Assembly: GCA_903925075.1 (NCBI GenBank)
Contig: CAIYDQ010000342.1
Coordinates: forward strand, 1-64,000
Source: an uncultured Geobacter sp.
GTDB lineage: Bacteria > Desulfobacterota > Desulfuromonadia > Geobacterales > Geobacteraceae
Direction: 5' to 3'
DNA: 64,000 nucleotides
Both the position numbers and the translations under genes were made by a program. Below, one piece after another: positions 40,682-50,778 of the stretch (position 1 is the stretch's first letter; each line of letters starts with the position of its first letter). The notes below the pieces were generated by a model that worked only from the letters and a program-made list of their open reading frames with translations, was not told where the DNA came from and did not search any database.

Positions 40682-41540
40682 ATTTTTTAACCTCTCCGCG
40701 GTAATTTCTCAGTCTGATGCCGAGTCCGGCCATTTTGCCGGCCACCCGGGCGCTGGTGAGGGCGGCCAGTTCCTCGTCGTGTCGATAGTCGGGCATCCAG
40801 CGGTCGAGTTCCGCGCAGGGGCGGCAGCCGGGATGGAAGTAGATCTCCGTCACCCCCTCGCCGACGCTGTCGAGCGCCTGCAGCAGGTACTCCTCGGTCA
40901 TGCGGCCCGAGTTCAAAAGCCCCTTCACTTCGGCCGTATAGCCTATGCCAAGCCGATCCAAGCGGCTCCGGCAGCGCTTGGCGAGTGAGGCGAAGATGAA
41001 GGCGTCGGCGCATTTCCCCAGCACCCGCCTGCGGTCCGCGGCAAGGTTCGCCGACAGGTTTTCACGAGAGAGCCGAAAGGTGGTGATGCCGTACTTGGGC
41101 ATCAGCTCGCAAAGGACGTCGAAGACCACCGGATGCATATGGATGTTCAGATGGCCGTCCACATGGCTGAGCACGATGCCGGCCGCCAGGCATTTTTCGA
41201 TCTGCGCCTCGATCTCGGCGTAGAGCCTTTTCCTGAGCGGCTTTAAAAAGAAGTAGCGCATGCCCGCCAAAACCGGGTCGTTGCCGAAGTCGCGGTTGCC
41301 GTCGACCAGGGCGGGAAAGCCTTGGCGCTCCAGCACGGCGCGCCCCTGGACCAGCGTCAGGTGCAGCCCGACCTGCAAGCCCGGGTTCTCCCCGGCAAGG
41401 CACACCGCCTCCTCGAAGGCGGCCCCTCCGACCATCAGCGAGGCGCTGGTGAGGATGCCTTCCCGCCATGCCCTGACGATGCCACGATTGGCGCCGCTGG
41501 AGAGGCCGAAGTCGTCGGCGTTTACGATCAGCTCTTTCAT
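40674..41540 (-). CDS. hpnK: Hopanoid-associated deacetylase HpnK (YdjC/ChbG family)
   Basis: A 288-residue cytoplasmic metal-dependent deacetylase. The YdjC core is present: LIVNADDFGLSSGANRG (metal Asp), VGLHLTLVQG, HVDGHLNIHMHP (metal His residues) and YFHPGCRPCAELD. In hopanoid producers HpnK removes the acetyl group from N-acetylglucosaminyl bacteriohopanetetrol. Its place directly after hpnJ supports this over chitooligosaccharide deacetylation. The ribosome binding site GGAG lies 5 bp before the ATG and touches a heptamer repeat array. HpnI, which would add the sugar, is not in the window. Confidence 0.85.
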   Translation of the reverse strand: MKELIVNADDFGLSSGANRGIVRAWREGILTSASLMVGGAAFEEAVCLAGENPGLQVGLHLTLVQGRAVLERQGFPALVDGNRDFGNDPVLAGMRYFFLKPLRKRLYAEIEAQIEKCLAAGIVLSHVDGHLNIHMHPVVFDVLCELMPKYGITTFRLSRENLSANLAADRRRVLGKCADAFIFASLAKRCRSRLDRLGIGYTAEVKGLLNSGRMTEEYLLQALDSVGEGVTEIYFHPGCRPCAELDRWMPDYRHDEELAALTSARVAGKMAGLGIRLRNYRGEVKKYV

Positions 41541-41550
41541 GTGACTCCGG

Positions 41551-41599
41551 TTCTACGTTCTACGTTCTACGCTCTACGTTCTACGTTCTACGTTCCACG
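41551..41599. repeat. 7-bp tandem repeat, seven units (TTCTACG)
   Basis: Units TTCTACG (three times), CTCTACG, TTCTACG (twice), TTCCACG. It occupies nearly the whole gap between hpnJ and hpnK and touches the hpnK ribosome binding site. With its flank it shares 18 identical bases (CCGGTTCTACGTTCTACG) with 50570-50587. Confidence 0.9.
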
Positions 41600-41608
41600 T
41601 TATTCAGG

Positions 41609-43030
<1,422 letters not shown>

Positions 43031-43078
43031 AACGTGCTGCCTCCAAAGCTGTGTCTTTTCAGGGAAAAACAATCGTCC

Positions 43079-43107
43079 ACAATAGCGGCGCGGGCAATTT
43101 TTGTCAA
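43079..43107 (-). promoter_or_regulatory. Strong promoter of hpnJ
   Basis: Minus strand: TTGACA (43102-43107), 17 bp, TATTGT (43079-43084). Leader about 42 nt. Confidence 0.75.
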
Positions 43108-43186
43108 GGCGAAACCGGCGCAAGCAGCGGTCGCCGCGCCTCGTTTCGCTGTTTTGCGCGTCGGCGCCGCGGCGCCAAGGTTTGGC

Positions 43187-43215
43187 TTGCGGCGGGGCGC
43201 GCCCTCTGCTAAAGT
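43187..43215 (+). promoter_or_regulatory. Promoter of hpnG
   Basis: TTGCGG (43187-43192), 17 bp, TAAAGT (43210-43215). A GGCGCCGCGGCGCC palindrome at 43163-43176 lies between it and the divergent hpnJ promoter and could bind a shared regulator. Confidence 0.5.
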
Positions 43216-43244
43216 GCGCCAGACGTGAAAGGAGCCTGAAACGT

Positions 43245-44009
43245 ATGCAGAGTCACTGTTTAGGTGTCGTGGCAGCCATGCCGCAGGAGATCGCACCGCT
43301 GTTGCGGCGCATGAAGGGACATGTGAAGGAGAGCGCTGCGGGGTTCACCGTCTACCGCTTCGAATCGCACGGCATCCCGGTGGTGCTGATCGAGTCCGGC
43401 ATCGGCCCCAGACACGCGGCGGCCGCCACCAAGGCGCTGATCTCGCTGGCCCAGCCAAAGATCATCCTCAATTTCGGCGTGGCCGGCGCGGTGCTTCCCG
43501 GGCTCGCCGTCGGCGACCTGGTGCTGGCCGACCGGGTGCTCCTCCTGCAGGACGGCCGCCCGACCGAGGCCCCCCAACCCGACTCCCGCCTGGCCGGACT
43601 GTTCTTCTTCGCCTGCGCCCTGGCCCCCTTCACCCTGCGCCGCGGCAGCTTCATCACGGCGGGCTCGATCATGAACAAGCAGGCGGTGGCGGCCTGCCTG
43701 ACCGCCGACGTGGAGCATCCGGTGCTGGAGATGGAGACGGTGGCGGTGCTCTTGGAGGCGGAAGCGGCCGGCATACCGGTGGTGGCGGTGCGAGGGGTGA
43801 GCGACGCCGCCGACGAGGAGCTGGGCTTTTCCATCGAGGAGTTTTGCGACGCGGAGCTGAAGATCAGCCCGGCGCGCGTGTTCAAATGCATGCTGGTCAG
43901 GCCCTGGATCATTCCGCAGTTGCGCAGGCTTTCGGCCAACACCAAGAAGGCGGGGGAAAATCTGGCGCTCTGCGTCGAACTGGCACTGAAGGCGCTGGGC
44001 GAGGCGTAA
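43245..44009 (+). CDS. hpnG: Hopanoid-associated nucleoside phosphorylase HpnG
   Basis: A 254-residue protein of the purine nucleoside phosphorylase/MTAN family. It shows GVVAAMPQEIAPLLRRM at the start, IESGIGPRHAAAATKAL, ILNFGVAGAVLPGLAVGDLV, the phosphate/base loop ITAGSIMN, and EMETVAVLLEAEAAGIPVVAVRGVSD. In hopanoid producers HpnG cleaves adenine from adenosylhopane to give the ribosyl hopane. The position divergent from hpnJ supports this; on sequence alone an MTA/SAH or futalosine nucleosidase remains possible. ATG at 43245 has AAGGAG upstream. It ends 17 bp from the convergent ptsI gene. Confidence 0.78.
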   Translation: MQSHCLGVVAAMPQEIAPLLRRMKGHVKESAAGFTVYRFESHGIPVVLIESGIGPRHAAAATKALISLAQPKIILNFGVAGAVLPGLAVGDLVLADRVLLLQDGRPTEAPQPDSRLAGLFFFACALAPFTLRRGSFITAGSIMNKQAVAACLTADVEHPVLEMETVAVLLEAEAAGIPVVAVRGVSDAADEELGFSIEEFCDAELKISPARVFKCMLVRPWIIPQLRRLSANTKKAGENLALCVELALKALGEA

Positions 44010-44026
44010 AGCGGGGTACCGTTTGC

Positions 44027-45787
44027 TCAGTCGAAGCTTTCCGAGAAGCGGGCCGAGATCTCCCCTCTCAGGTAGGCGTCGGCCTCGGCCGCGGTGGCGT
44101 AGGTGAGCACGCGGGCGGCCACCTCGCGGGCGGCCACCATGGTGCAGCGCCTGAGGATCTTCTTGACGCGCGGTATGGAGACGGCGTTCATGGAGAGCTC
44201 GTCGAAACCAAGGCCCAAGAGGATGGGGAGGTATTCCGGCTCCCCGGCCATCTCGCCGCAGATGCAGGCGTCGATGCCGGCGGCGTGGGCCGCGTCCACC
44301 ACCATCTTCAGCGAGCGCAGCACCGCCGGGTGCAGCGGCTCGTACAGCGAGGAGAGGTGCTCGTTGGTGCGGTCGATGGCCAGCGAGTACTGGATCAGGT
44401 CGTTGGTGCCGACGCTGAAGAAGTCCACCTCCGCCGCCAAGAGGTCGGCGATCATCACCGCCGAGGGGATCTCGATCATGATGCCGACGGCGAGCTGCTC
44501 GTCGAAGGCGAAAAAGCCCCGCAGCTCCCTCTTCGCCTGCTCGAAGAGCGCCTTGGCCGACCGCACCTCGGCCAGCCCCGAAACCATCGGAAAAAACAGC
44601 CGGACCTCTCCGAAGGCGCTCGCCCTGAGGATCGCCCGCAACTGCGCCTTGAACGCCTCCGGCTGGCGCAGCGAGAGCCGGATCGCCCTCACCCCCAGCG
44701 CCGGATTCATCTCGTCGGCGAGGTTCAACTCGTTCAGGCACTTGTCGCCGCCGATGTCCAGGGTCCTGATGGTCACCGGATGCGGCGCCATCTCCTTGAC
44801 GATGGCCGCGTAGGCCTGGAACTGCTCCTCCTCGTCCGGCAGCGTGTCCCTGCCCAGAAAGAGCATCTCGGTGCGGTACAGGCCGATCCCTTCGCCGCCG
44901 TGCCGGTTGATGGAACCCACCTCGTCGATGAACTCCACGTTCCCCTTGAGCCGCATGCGGTGCCCGTCCAGCGTCACCGCCGGCAGGTCCTTGAGCTTGG
45001 AGAGCTCCCGCTCCACGTACTCGTAGCGCTGCTTTCGCTGCAGGTAGTCCCGAAAGGCCTGCTGGTCCGGGTTGACGATCACCAGGCCGGAGGCGCCGTC
45101 CAGGATCACCGTATCGCCGTCGGACACCTCGGAGGTGATCCGCTCCAGGCCGACCACCGCGGGGATCTCGAAGGCGCGCGCCAGGATGGTGGAGTGGGAG
45201 GTCTTCCCCCCCAGGTCGGTGATGAAGCCGATCACCTTGGACTTGTCGATCTGCAGGATGTCGGCGGGCGAGAGGTCGTGCGCCACCAGGATCACCTTGC
45301 CGTCGATCTGGGAGATCGGCTCCTGCTTCTCCCCCATCATGGTGCGCAGCACCCGCTCGACCACGGTCTCCACGTCGCCGCCGCGCTCGCGCAGGTACTC
45401 GTCGTCGACCGCGTCGAAAAAGGACTTGAAATGGATCAGGGTCCGGCGCAGGGCCCCTTCGGCGTTGATGCTCAGCCGCTCGATGTGCTGGGTGGTCTCC
45501 CCGAGCAGCATGGTGTCGTCCAGGAGCATCAGGTGGGCGTCGATCACGCACAGGTGCTCGGGACGATGGGACTCGGAGAGTTGGTCCTTCAGGGCGGCCA
45601 GTTCGTCCTTGGCGCGTTCGATCGCCTTGGCGAAGCGACGCAGCTCCGTCGGGATCTGGTCGGCGGGGACGGCGATCTCGGTGACCGCCACCCGGCGCCG
45701 GTCGGTGATGCGGACCTGGCCGATGGCGATGCCGGCCGAGGCGCCGATCCCCCTGAACTCCTGCGAGTCACTCCTCTCCAAAGCCAT
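44027..45787 (-). CDS. ptsI: PTS enzyme I (phosphoenolpyruvate-protein phosphotransferase)
   Basis: A 586-residue enzyme that takes phosphate from phosphoenolpyruvate and passes it to HPr. The active-site His is in [18 protein letters not shown] near residue 191. PEP-binding blocks are [32 protein letters not shown], and [23 protein letters not shown] with the acid-base Cys. The first residues [13 protein letters not shown] are typical. It overlaps the end of the HPr gene by 20 bp, so it is translationally coupled. It has no GAF domain, so it is the plain PtsI form. No sugar permease IIBC gene is nearby, in agreement with a regulatory PTS. Confidence 0.94.
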   Translation of the reverse strand: MALERSDSQEFRGIGASAGIAIGQVRITDRRRVAVTEIAVPADQIPTELRRFAKAIERAKDELAALKDQLSESHRPEHLCVIDAHLMLLDDTMLLGETTQHIERLSINAEGALRRTLIHFKSFFDAVDDEYLRERGGDVETVVERVLRTMMGEKQEPISQIDGKVILVAHDLSPADILQIDKSKVIGFITDLGGKTSHSTILARAFEIPAVVGLERITSEVSDGDTVILDGASGLVIVNPDQQAFRDYLQRKQRYEYVERELSKLKDLPAVTLDGHRMRLKGNVEFIDEVGSINRHGGEGIGLYRTEMLFLGRDTLPDEEEQFQAYAAIVKEMAPHPVTIRTLDIGGDKCLNELNLADEMNPALGVRAIRLSLRQPEAFKAQLRAILRASAFGEVRLFFPMVSGLAEVRSAKALFEQAKRELRGFFAFDEQLAVGIMIEIPSAVMIADLLAAEVDFFSVGTNDLIQYSLAIDRTNEHLSSLYEPLHPAVLRSLKMVVDAAHAAGIDACICGEMAGEPEYLPILLGLGFDELSMNAVSIPRVKKILRRCTMVAAREVAARVLTYATAAEADAYLRGEISARFSESFD

Positions 45788-46034
45788 TCCGGATCAGCTC
45801 CCCGACGGCGGCGAAAGCCTCGGCGTCGTCCGCCCCTTCCACCTTCAGCACGATGCTGCTCCCCTTGGCCGCGGCCAGCATCATGATCCCCATGATGCTC
45901 TTGCCGTTCACCTCGACCCCCTCGCGCTCGATCTTGATCTCCGAGCCGAAACGGCTGGCCGTCTTCACCAGCAGCGCGGACGCCCTGGCGTGCAGCCCCA
46001 ACTTGTTCGGTATGACGAATTCTCCCTGAATCAT
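45768..46034 (-). CDS. ptsH: HPr phosphocarrier protein
   Basis: An 88-residue carrier. His15 in [11 protein letters not shown] is phosphorylated by enzyme I; Ser46 in [12 protein letters not shown] is the site used by HPr kinase/phosphorylase, whose gene is 1.3 kb upstream in the same run. Having both sites, together with hprK, indicates control through HPr(Ser-P) as in Bacillota and many Proteobacteria with incomplete PTS. It lies 37 bp after the EIIA gene and overlaps ptsI. Confidence 0.95.
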   Translation of the reverse strand: MIQGEFVIPNKLGLHARASALLVKTASRFGSEIKIEREGVEVNGKSIMGIMMLAAAKGSSIVLKVEGADDAEAFAAVGELIRNGFGEE

Positions 46035-46071
46035 ATGGTTAGCATCCGGGTCGCTCGACCCGTCCCCCGTC

Positions 46072-46467
46072 TTATTTCTTGAGATAGTCTCCGGCCACGG
46101 AAATCCCTTCCCTGCCGCTGTCTTTGAGCTTCAGCGCCAATTCGCCGACGCTTGAGCGCCCGCGCTCCTGGGTGAAGCGGATCAGCATCGGCAGGTTGAC
46201 CCCGGTCAGCACCTCCACCCGCCCCTCCTCCAGGAAGGAAATGCTCATGTTCGAGGGGGTGCCGCCGAACATGTCGGTCATGATGATGGCGCCCTCCCCG
46301 GAAACCCGCGCCACCGCCTCCTTGATGGAGGCCATCACCGCCGCGGCCGAGGCGTCGGGTTCGATCCCCACCGCCTCGGCAAGCTCCAGCTTGCCGACTA
46401 TCATCTCCGCCGCGGCCAGAAGCTGGCCAGCCACCCCGGCGTGCGCTACCAAAAGCAATCCGATCAT
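46072..46467 (-). CDS. PTS mannose-type EIIA protein
   Basis: A 131-residue EIIA of the mannose/fructose/sorbose family. The phosphorylation site is His9 in LLLVAHAGVAGQ; the fold continues with AIIMTDMFGGTPSNMSIS and VEVLTGVNLPMLIRF. No IIB, IIC or IID gene lies next to it, so phosphate probably serves regulation instead of sugar uptake. Its first codon overlaps the rapZ stop by 4 bp (ATGA). The order hprK-rapZ-EIIA-HPr-EI is common in relatives and is taken as one operon. Confidence 0.92.
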   Translation of the reverse strand: MIGLLLVAHAGVAGQLLAAAEMIVGKLELAEAVGIEPDASAAAVMASIKEAVARVSGEGAIIMTDMFGGTPSNMSISFLEEGRVEVLTGVNLPMLIRFTQERGRSSVGELALKLKDSGREGISVAGDYLKK

Positions 46468-47327
46468 CCCTGCCCCTTGTCGATATCCCTGTGGATAATT
46501 TTGATGTTCACGTTTCTTTGTTTGAAATACTGGTACAGCTCCTGCGCGATGGCGACCGAACGGTGCCTGCCGCCGGTGCAGCCGATGGATACGGAGAGGT
46601 AGGATTTTCCCTCCCTGCGATAGCCGGGGAGCAGGAACTCCAGCATCCCCCGGAAGCGCTCCAGAAAAACCGTGGTCTCCTTCTGCCCGAGCACGAACTC
46701 CCGCACCCCCTGCTCCAGCCCCGAGAAAGGGCGCAGCGCGGGGACGAAGTAGGGGTTGGGGAGAAAGCGCACGTCCATGACCAGGTCCGATTCCAGCGGC
46801 AGCCCGTAGCGAAAGCCGAAGGACTGCAGGTTCACCTGCATCTCCAGCGCCTGGTCGCTCCCCTTGATGCTGGAGATCACCACTTCCTTCAGCCGGTGCA
46901 CGTTCATCTCCGAGGTGTCGATGATGGCGGTGGCGATGCGCCTAAGCCCCGCCAACTGGTCGCGCTCGAAGCGGATCCCCTCGGGCACGCTGGCCCCTTC
47001 CAGCGCCGGATGGCGGCGCCGGGTCTCCGAGAAGCGCCGGATCAGCACCTCGTCGGTGGCGTCGAAGAAGAAGATCTTCACGGAGTGCCCGGCCTTGGAC
47101 ATGCTGGCGAAGACCTCGTCGTACCCCTTGATGAAGTCCCGGCTGCGGATGTCCATCACCAGCGCCACGTCCGAGATCTGCTCGCGCGAGTGCTCCGCCA
47201 GGTCGATGAAGGTGGCGACCAGCGAAACGGGGAGGTTGTCCAGGCAGAAAAAGCCCTCGTCCTCCAGGGCGCGCACGGCCGTCGATTTGCCGGAGCCGGA
47301 AAGCCCGGTGATGATCACGATGCGCAT
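46464..47327 (-). CDS. rapZ: RapZ/YvcJ-family nucleotide- and RNA-binding protein
   Basis: A 287-residue P-loop protein. Walker A is GLSGSGKS (residues 8-15); the family signature blocks are FCLDNLPVSL, VMDIRSRDF, FLDATDEVLIRRFSETRRRHP-like FFDATDEVLIRRFSETRR, and GCTGGRHRSVAIAQELY at the RNA-binding C-terminal domain. In E. coli RapZ guides RNase E to the sRNA GlmZ; outside Enterobacteria the RNA target is unknown and YvcJ-like GTPase activity is reported. It starts 1 bp after hprK ends. The place between HPr kinase and EIIA implies a link of PTS state to RNA or cell-wall precursor control. Confidence 0.92.
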   Translation of the reverse strand: MRIVIITGLSGSGKSTAVRALEDEGFFCLDNLPVSLVATFIDLAEHSREQISDVALVMDIRSRDFIKGYDEVFASMSKAGHSVKIFFFDATDEVLIRRFSETRRRHPALEGASVPEGIRFERDQLAGLRRIATAIIDTSEMNVHRLKEVVISSIKGSDQALEMQVNLQSFGFRYGLPLESDLVMDVRFLPNPYFVPALRPFSGLEQGVREFVLGQKETTVFLERFRGMLEFLLPGYRREGKSYLSVSIGCTGGRHRSVAIAQELYQYFKQRNVNIKIIHRDIDKGQG

Positions 47328-47328
47328 G

Positions 47329-48288
47329 CTATTCCACCTCGTTGCCCAGCGGCCGGAATTCCATGCGGGCCAGGAGCTTCTCGTGGAACTCCCGGGCCGA
47401 GTGGTACCCCATCCCTTTCAAAAGGAAGTTCCTGGCGGCCACCTCGATGATGGAGGTGAGGTTCCTGCCGGGGCGCACCGGTATCTTCAGGTGCGGCAGG
47501 TCCACCCCCAGGATGGTCTGCACCTGGTCGTCGATCCCCAGCCGTTCGTATTCCTGGGTCGCGTCCCACTCCATCAGCTCCAGCACCATGTCGATGATCT
47601 TTCTTTCCCGGATCGAGGAGACGCCGTAGAGGTCCTTGATGTTGATGATCCCCAGCCCCCGGATCTCCATGTGGTACTGGATCGACTCGCCCGCCTGGCC
47701 CACCAGCGCCGCCGGCATCTTCTTCTTGATGTGGATCACGTCGTCGGCCACCAGCCGATGGCCGCGAATCACCAGGTCCAGGGCGCACTCGCTCTTGCCG
47801 ATGCCGCTTTTGCCCAGGAGCAGCACGCCGACGCCGAGCACGTCCACCAGCACGCCGTGGATATGGGTGGTGGGGAGCAGGCTCTCCTCCAGGAACTTGG
47901 TGATCAGGGAGATGAAGGTGGAAGACTGGTGGTGGGTGACCAGCAAGGGGATGCCGGCGGCCTGGGCGGAAACCTTCAGGAATTCGGGGGGATCGAGCCC
48001 CTTGGTGACGATGAAGCAGGCGATGGCGAAGCTGCAGAGCTTGTCGATGTGCCGGCGCCCGAGCTCTTCGGGGAGCTGGCTCAGATAGGAGATCTCGGTG
48101 TTGCCCAGCACCTGGACCCGGTCGGGATGCAGGTGTTCCGTGTAGCCGGTGAGGGCCAGGCCGGGTTTCTGGATGCGGGAGCTGTAGAGCCGGTTACCAA
48201 GCCCCGACTCGCCGCCGATGAGTTGCAGGTCCAGGCCGTAGGCCTTGTCTTCCAGGAGGTCCTTGATGGAGAGACTCATGCTTGTCAA
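47329..48288 (-). CDS. hprK: HPr kinase/phosphorylase
   Basis: A 319-residue bifunctional enzyme that phosphorylates HPr on Ser46 and can reverse it. Walker A is GKSGIGKS near residue 155; the HprK signature is MEIRGLGIINIKDLYGV, and the C-terminal loop VDLPHLKIPVRPGRN contacts HPr. The start is uncertain: TTG at 48288 has AGGA 8 bp upstream, whereas an in-frame ATG 9 bp later lacks a clear site. The N-terminal domain lacks obvious defects. It lies 91 bp after hpf with a heptamer-type array in the gap. Confidence 0.93.
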   Translation of the reverse strand: MTSMSLSIKDLLEDKAYGLDLQLIGGESGLGNRLYSSRIQKPGLALTGYTEHLHPDRVQVLGNTEISYLSQLPEELGRRHIDKLCSFAIACFIVTKGLDPPEFLKVSAQAAGIPLLVTHHQSSTFISLITKFLEESLLPTTHIHGVLVDVLGVGVLLLGKSGIGKSECALDLVIRGHRLVADDVIHIKKKMPAALVGQAGESIQYHMEIRGLGIINIKDLYGVSSIRERKIIDMVLELMEWDATQEYERLGIDDQVQTILGVDLPHLKIPVRPGRNLTSIIEVAARNFLLKGMGYHSAREFHEKLLARMEFRPLGNEVE

Positions 48289-48317
48289 TAGCTTGTCCTA
48301 AGTACTGAGGTGTGGAA

Positions 48318-48380
48318 ACTAGACACTAGACACTAGAGATCCGACTCTAGTGCCTAGTATCCAGCATCCAGTCTCTAGCC
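48318..48380. repeat. Degenerate 7-bp tandem array (ACTAGAC/TCTAGTG type) between hpf and hprK
   Basis: Read in sevens: ACTAGAC, ACTAGAC, ACTAGAG, ATCCGAC, TCTAGTG, CCTAGTA, TCCAGCA, TCCAGTC, TCTAGCC. It also contains the hairpin CACTAGAG, ATCCGA, CTCTAGTG (48331-48352) but no T-tract. Confidence 0.65.
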
Positions 48381-48928
48381 TACTGGTGCTGTTCCGGCGC
48401 GATCAGGCCGTAGTTGCCGTCTTTGCGACGGTAGACCACGTTGATGTTTTCGGTCGAGGCCTCGGTGTAGACCAGGAAATCCTTGTGCAGCAGTTCCATC
48501 TGCATGACCGCCTCCTCGACGGACATCGGCTTCATGGAAAAGCTCTTGGTCTTGATGACCACCGGCTCCCTGGTCTCCTCGATGCTGTGGGCTTCCACGA
48601 TGCTCTTTTGCACCTGGCGCTCGCGCAGGTCGCTGGCCGGCTTGTGGGCCTTGATGCGCTCCTTGAAACGGCGCAGCTGCCGCTCGATCTTGTCGGAGAC
48701 CGCGTCGATCGAGGCGTACATGTCGTTGGTCTCTTCGGCGGCCTTGATGGTGATCCCCTTGGCGGTGATGGTCACCTCGGCCATATGGCGGATCTTCTCC
48801 ACGGTCAGGAATACCTGGACGACAATCGGCTCGTCAATATATTTCTTCACCCTCTCCAGCTTCTCTTCCGCGTAGCTCTTCAGGGCTTCGCTCGGCTCCA
48901 TGTGTCTGAATGTCGTGGTTATCTGCAT
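48380..48928 (-). CDS. hpf: Long-form ribosome hibernation promoting factor
   Basis: A 182-residue long HPF. Residues about 1-100 form the S30AE domain (MQITTTFRHMEPSEALKSYAEEKLERVKKY, with EVTITAKGITIKAAEETNDMYASIDAVSDKIERQLRRFK); residues about 125-180 form the dimerisation domain (VVIKTKSFSMKPMSVEEAVMQMELLHKDFLVY, EKNINVVYRRKDGNYGLI). Long HPF joins two ribosomes into a 100S dimer in stationary phase. It follows rpoN by 63 bp, the order found in many Proteobacteria. A GGGAGGT site is before the ATG; TACAAT 20 bp upstream could be a -10 but has no clear -35. Confidence 0.94.
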   Translation of the reverse strand: MQITTTFRHMEPSEALKSYAEEKLERVKKYIDEPIVVQVFLTVEKIRHMAEVTITAKGITIKAAEETNDMYASIDAVSDKIERQLRRFKERIKAHKPASDLRERQVQKSIVEAHSIEETREPVVIKTKSFSMKPMSVEEAVMQMELLHKDFLVYTEASTENINVVYRRKDGNYGLIAPEQHQ

Positions 48929-48991
48929 ACTCGTACCTCCCTTTATTGTATTGCACGCCGGCGCCGCCCGACTTACGCGGCAGCGTTTGCG

Positions 48992-50539
48992 TTAGAAATG
49001 CTTCTTTCTTTCCGAGGACGACCCGATCCGAAGCATCTCGCGGTACTTGGTGACGGTGCGCCTGGCGATGACGATGTTGTGCACGGTCAGCAATTCCGCC
49101 AGGCGCTGATCGCTGTAGGGGCGCTTCGGGTCCTCGGCGTCGACCAGCTCCTTGATCTTGCTCTTCACGCTCTCCGAGGCGATGAAATCCCCCTCGCCGG
49201 TGGAGATGCCCGAGTTGAAGAAATACTTGAGTTCGAAGAGCCCCTGCGGGGTCTGCATGTATTTGCTGGTGGTGACCCGGCTGATGGTCGATTCGTGCAT
49301 GCCGATGTCCTCGGCGATGTCCCGCAAGACCAGCGGCCGCAGGTGGTCGATCCCCCGGTCCAGGAAATCGCGCTGGAACTTGACCAGGCTCTTGGCCACC
49401 TTGAAAATGGTGCGCTGGCGCTGCTGGATGCTCTTGATCAGCCAGATGGCCGAGCGCATCTTCTCGCCGATGTACTCTTCCGCCTTCTTGTCCACCGCCC
49501 GGCTGGACTTGGCTTCCGGCGCGTAGAGCGGGTTGATCCTCAGGTTGGGCATCCCCTCCTCGTTCAGGGCCACTACGTACTCGTCGCCCACCTTGTGCAC
49601 GAAGATGTCCGCCGAGATGTACTGCACGTCTTCCTGCCCGAAAACCCGCCCGGGTTTCGGGTCCAGCTCGGCGATGATCTTGGAGGCCTCCAGGATGTCG
49701 TTCACCTCGCAGCCGAGCACCTTGGCCGCCTGCTTGTAGCGGCGGCTTTCCAGGTCCTTCAGGTGGTCCCGCAGCAGCGCCTCGACCAGGCTCCCCCCCA
49801 TCCCCAGGCTCGCCACCTGGAGCAGCAGGCACTCGCGCAGGTCGCGGGCGCCCACGCCGATCGGGTCGAATTCCTGGATGCGCTTGAGCACCACCTGCGC
49901 CAAGGGGGCCAGCACGCTCTCGGAAAACCCGTCGGCGGCCTCCGAGATCTGCTCGCGTTGCGCGTCCGGCACCAGCCCGGACCAGGCGATCATCTCCTGG
50001 CGAAACGGACTCACCTGCACGCACGCCTGAGCCACGTCGTCCAAGGTGGCCCTCAGGTAGCCGTCCTCGTCGATGTTGCCGATGATCTCCGCCCCCACCG
50101 CCATCTCCCGCTCCGTCAACCGGGTCAGGCTCAACTGCCAGAGCAGGTGGTCGGAGAGGGTCGATTTCTTGGTCAAAAGGTTTTCGAAGGAGGGGCGGTC
50201 CTCGTCGTCGTAGTACTGTTCCCCCGCGCTGTAGTTGTAGCCGTCTATGTAGGAATCCCAGTCGGTTTCCCGGGTCTCCTCGCCGGCCCGCACCTCTTGA
50301 AAATCGTTGCTGGCGCTCTCGGGTTCGACTTCCTTCTCGTGCGTTTCTATCTGTTCCGGCTCCCGGATCTCTTCCTGCTCCGGCGCCTCGTCAAGTATCG
50401 GATTTTCCTCCAGTTCCTGCCGCACCACGTCCTGCAATTCCAGCCTGGAAAGCTGGAGAAGCTTGATGGCCTGCTGCAACTGGGGGGTCATCACCAGTTG
50501 CTGGCTCATTTTCATCTGCTGGCGCATCTCTATAGCCAT
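48992..50539 (-). CDS. rpoN: RNA polymerase sigma-54 factor
   Basis: A 515-residue sigma-54. Region I is Gln/Leu-rich (QQMKMSQQLVMTPQLQQAIK, LQLSRLELQDVVRQELEENP), region II is acidic (EQEEIREPEQIETHEKEVEPE), and region III contains the core-binding and HTH parts. The RpoN box near the C-terminus is ARRTVTKYREML. It recognises -24/-12 promoters and needs NtrC-type activators. In Geobacter sulfurreducens rpoN is reported as essential. Here it lies between lptB and hpf; a 239-bp gap with heptamer repeats separates it from lptB, so it may have its own promoter. Confidence 0.97.
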   Translation of the reverse strand: MAIEMRQQMKMSQQLVMTPQLQQAIKLLQLSRLELQDVVRQELEENPILDEAPEQEEIREPEQIETHEKEVEPESASNDFQEVRAGEETRETDWDSYIDGYNYSAGEQYYDDEDRPSFENLLTKKSTLSDHLLWQLSLTRLTEREMAVGAEIIGNIDEDGYLRATLDDVAQACVQVSPFRQEMIAWSGLVPDAQREQISEAADGFSESVLAPLAQVVLKRIQEFDPIGVGARDLRECLLLQVASLGMGGSLVEALLRDHLKDLESRRYKQAAKVLGCEVNDILEASKIIAELDPKPGRVFGQEDVQYISADIFVHKVGDEYVVALNEEGMPNLRINPLYAPEAKSSRAVDKKAEEYIGEKMRSAIWLIKSIQQRQRTIFKVAKSLVKFQRDFLDRGIDHLRPLVLRDIAEDIGMHESTISRVTTSKYMQTPQGLFELKYFFNSGISTGEGDFIASESVKSKIKELVDAEDPKRPYSDQRLAELLTVHNIVIARRTVTKYREMLRIGSSSERKKHF

Positions 50540-50573
50540 AAGTCCTCTTCGTTGAGCCCCGACGCGAAACCGG

Positions 50574-50657
50574 TTCTACGTTCTACGTGCTACGTTCTCT
50601 ACACTCTACTTCTACGTTATACGCTCTGCCTTCAATGTTCAACTTTTCCGTTCCACG
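50574..50657. repeat. 7-bp tandem array (TTCTACG family) upstream of rpoN
   Basis: Units TTCTACG, TTCTACG, TGCTACG, TTCTCTA, CACTCTA, then TTCTACG, TTATACG, CTCTGCC, TTCAATG, TTCAACT, and a last TTCCACG. It starts after the same CCGG as the array at 41551 and, like it, ends in TTCCACG. The remaining 120 bp of the lptB-rpoN gap (to 50778) show only an ATTTCATGAAT palindrome on the minus strand near 50690. Confidence 0.8.
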
Positions 50658-50778
50658 CCGGAAAGGGACAAGAGCAAAAGGTAATTCATGAAATGAACTA
50701 CAGGCGTTGTCCGACGAGGTGGCGCTTCGAAGCTGGAACCGCCGCTTCCGCTTGGAGTAGAACGTATTTTTGGATTTT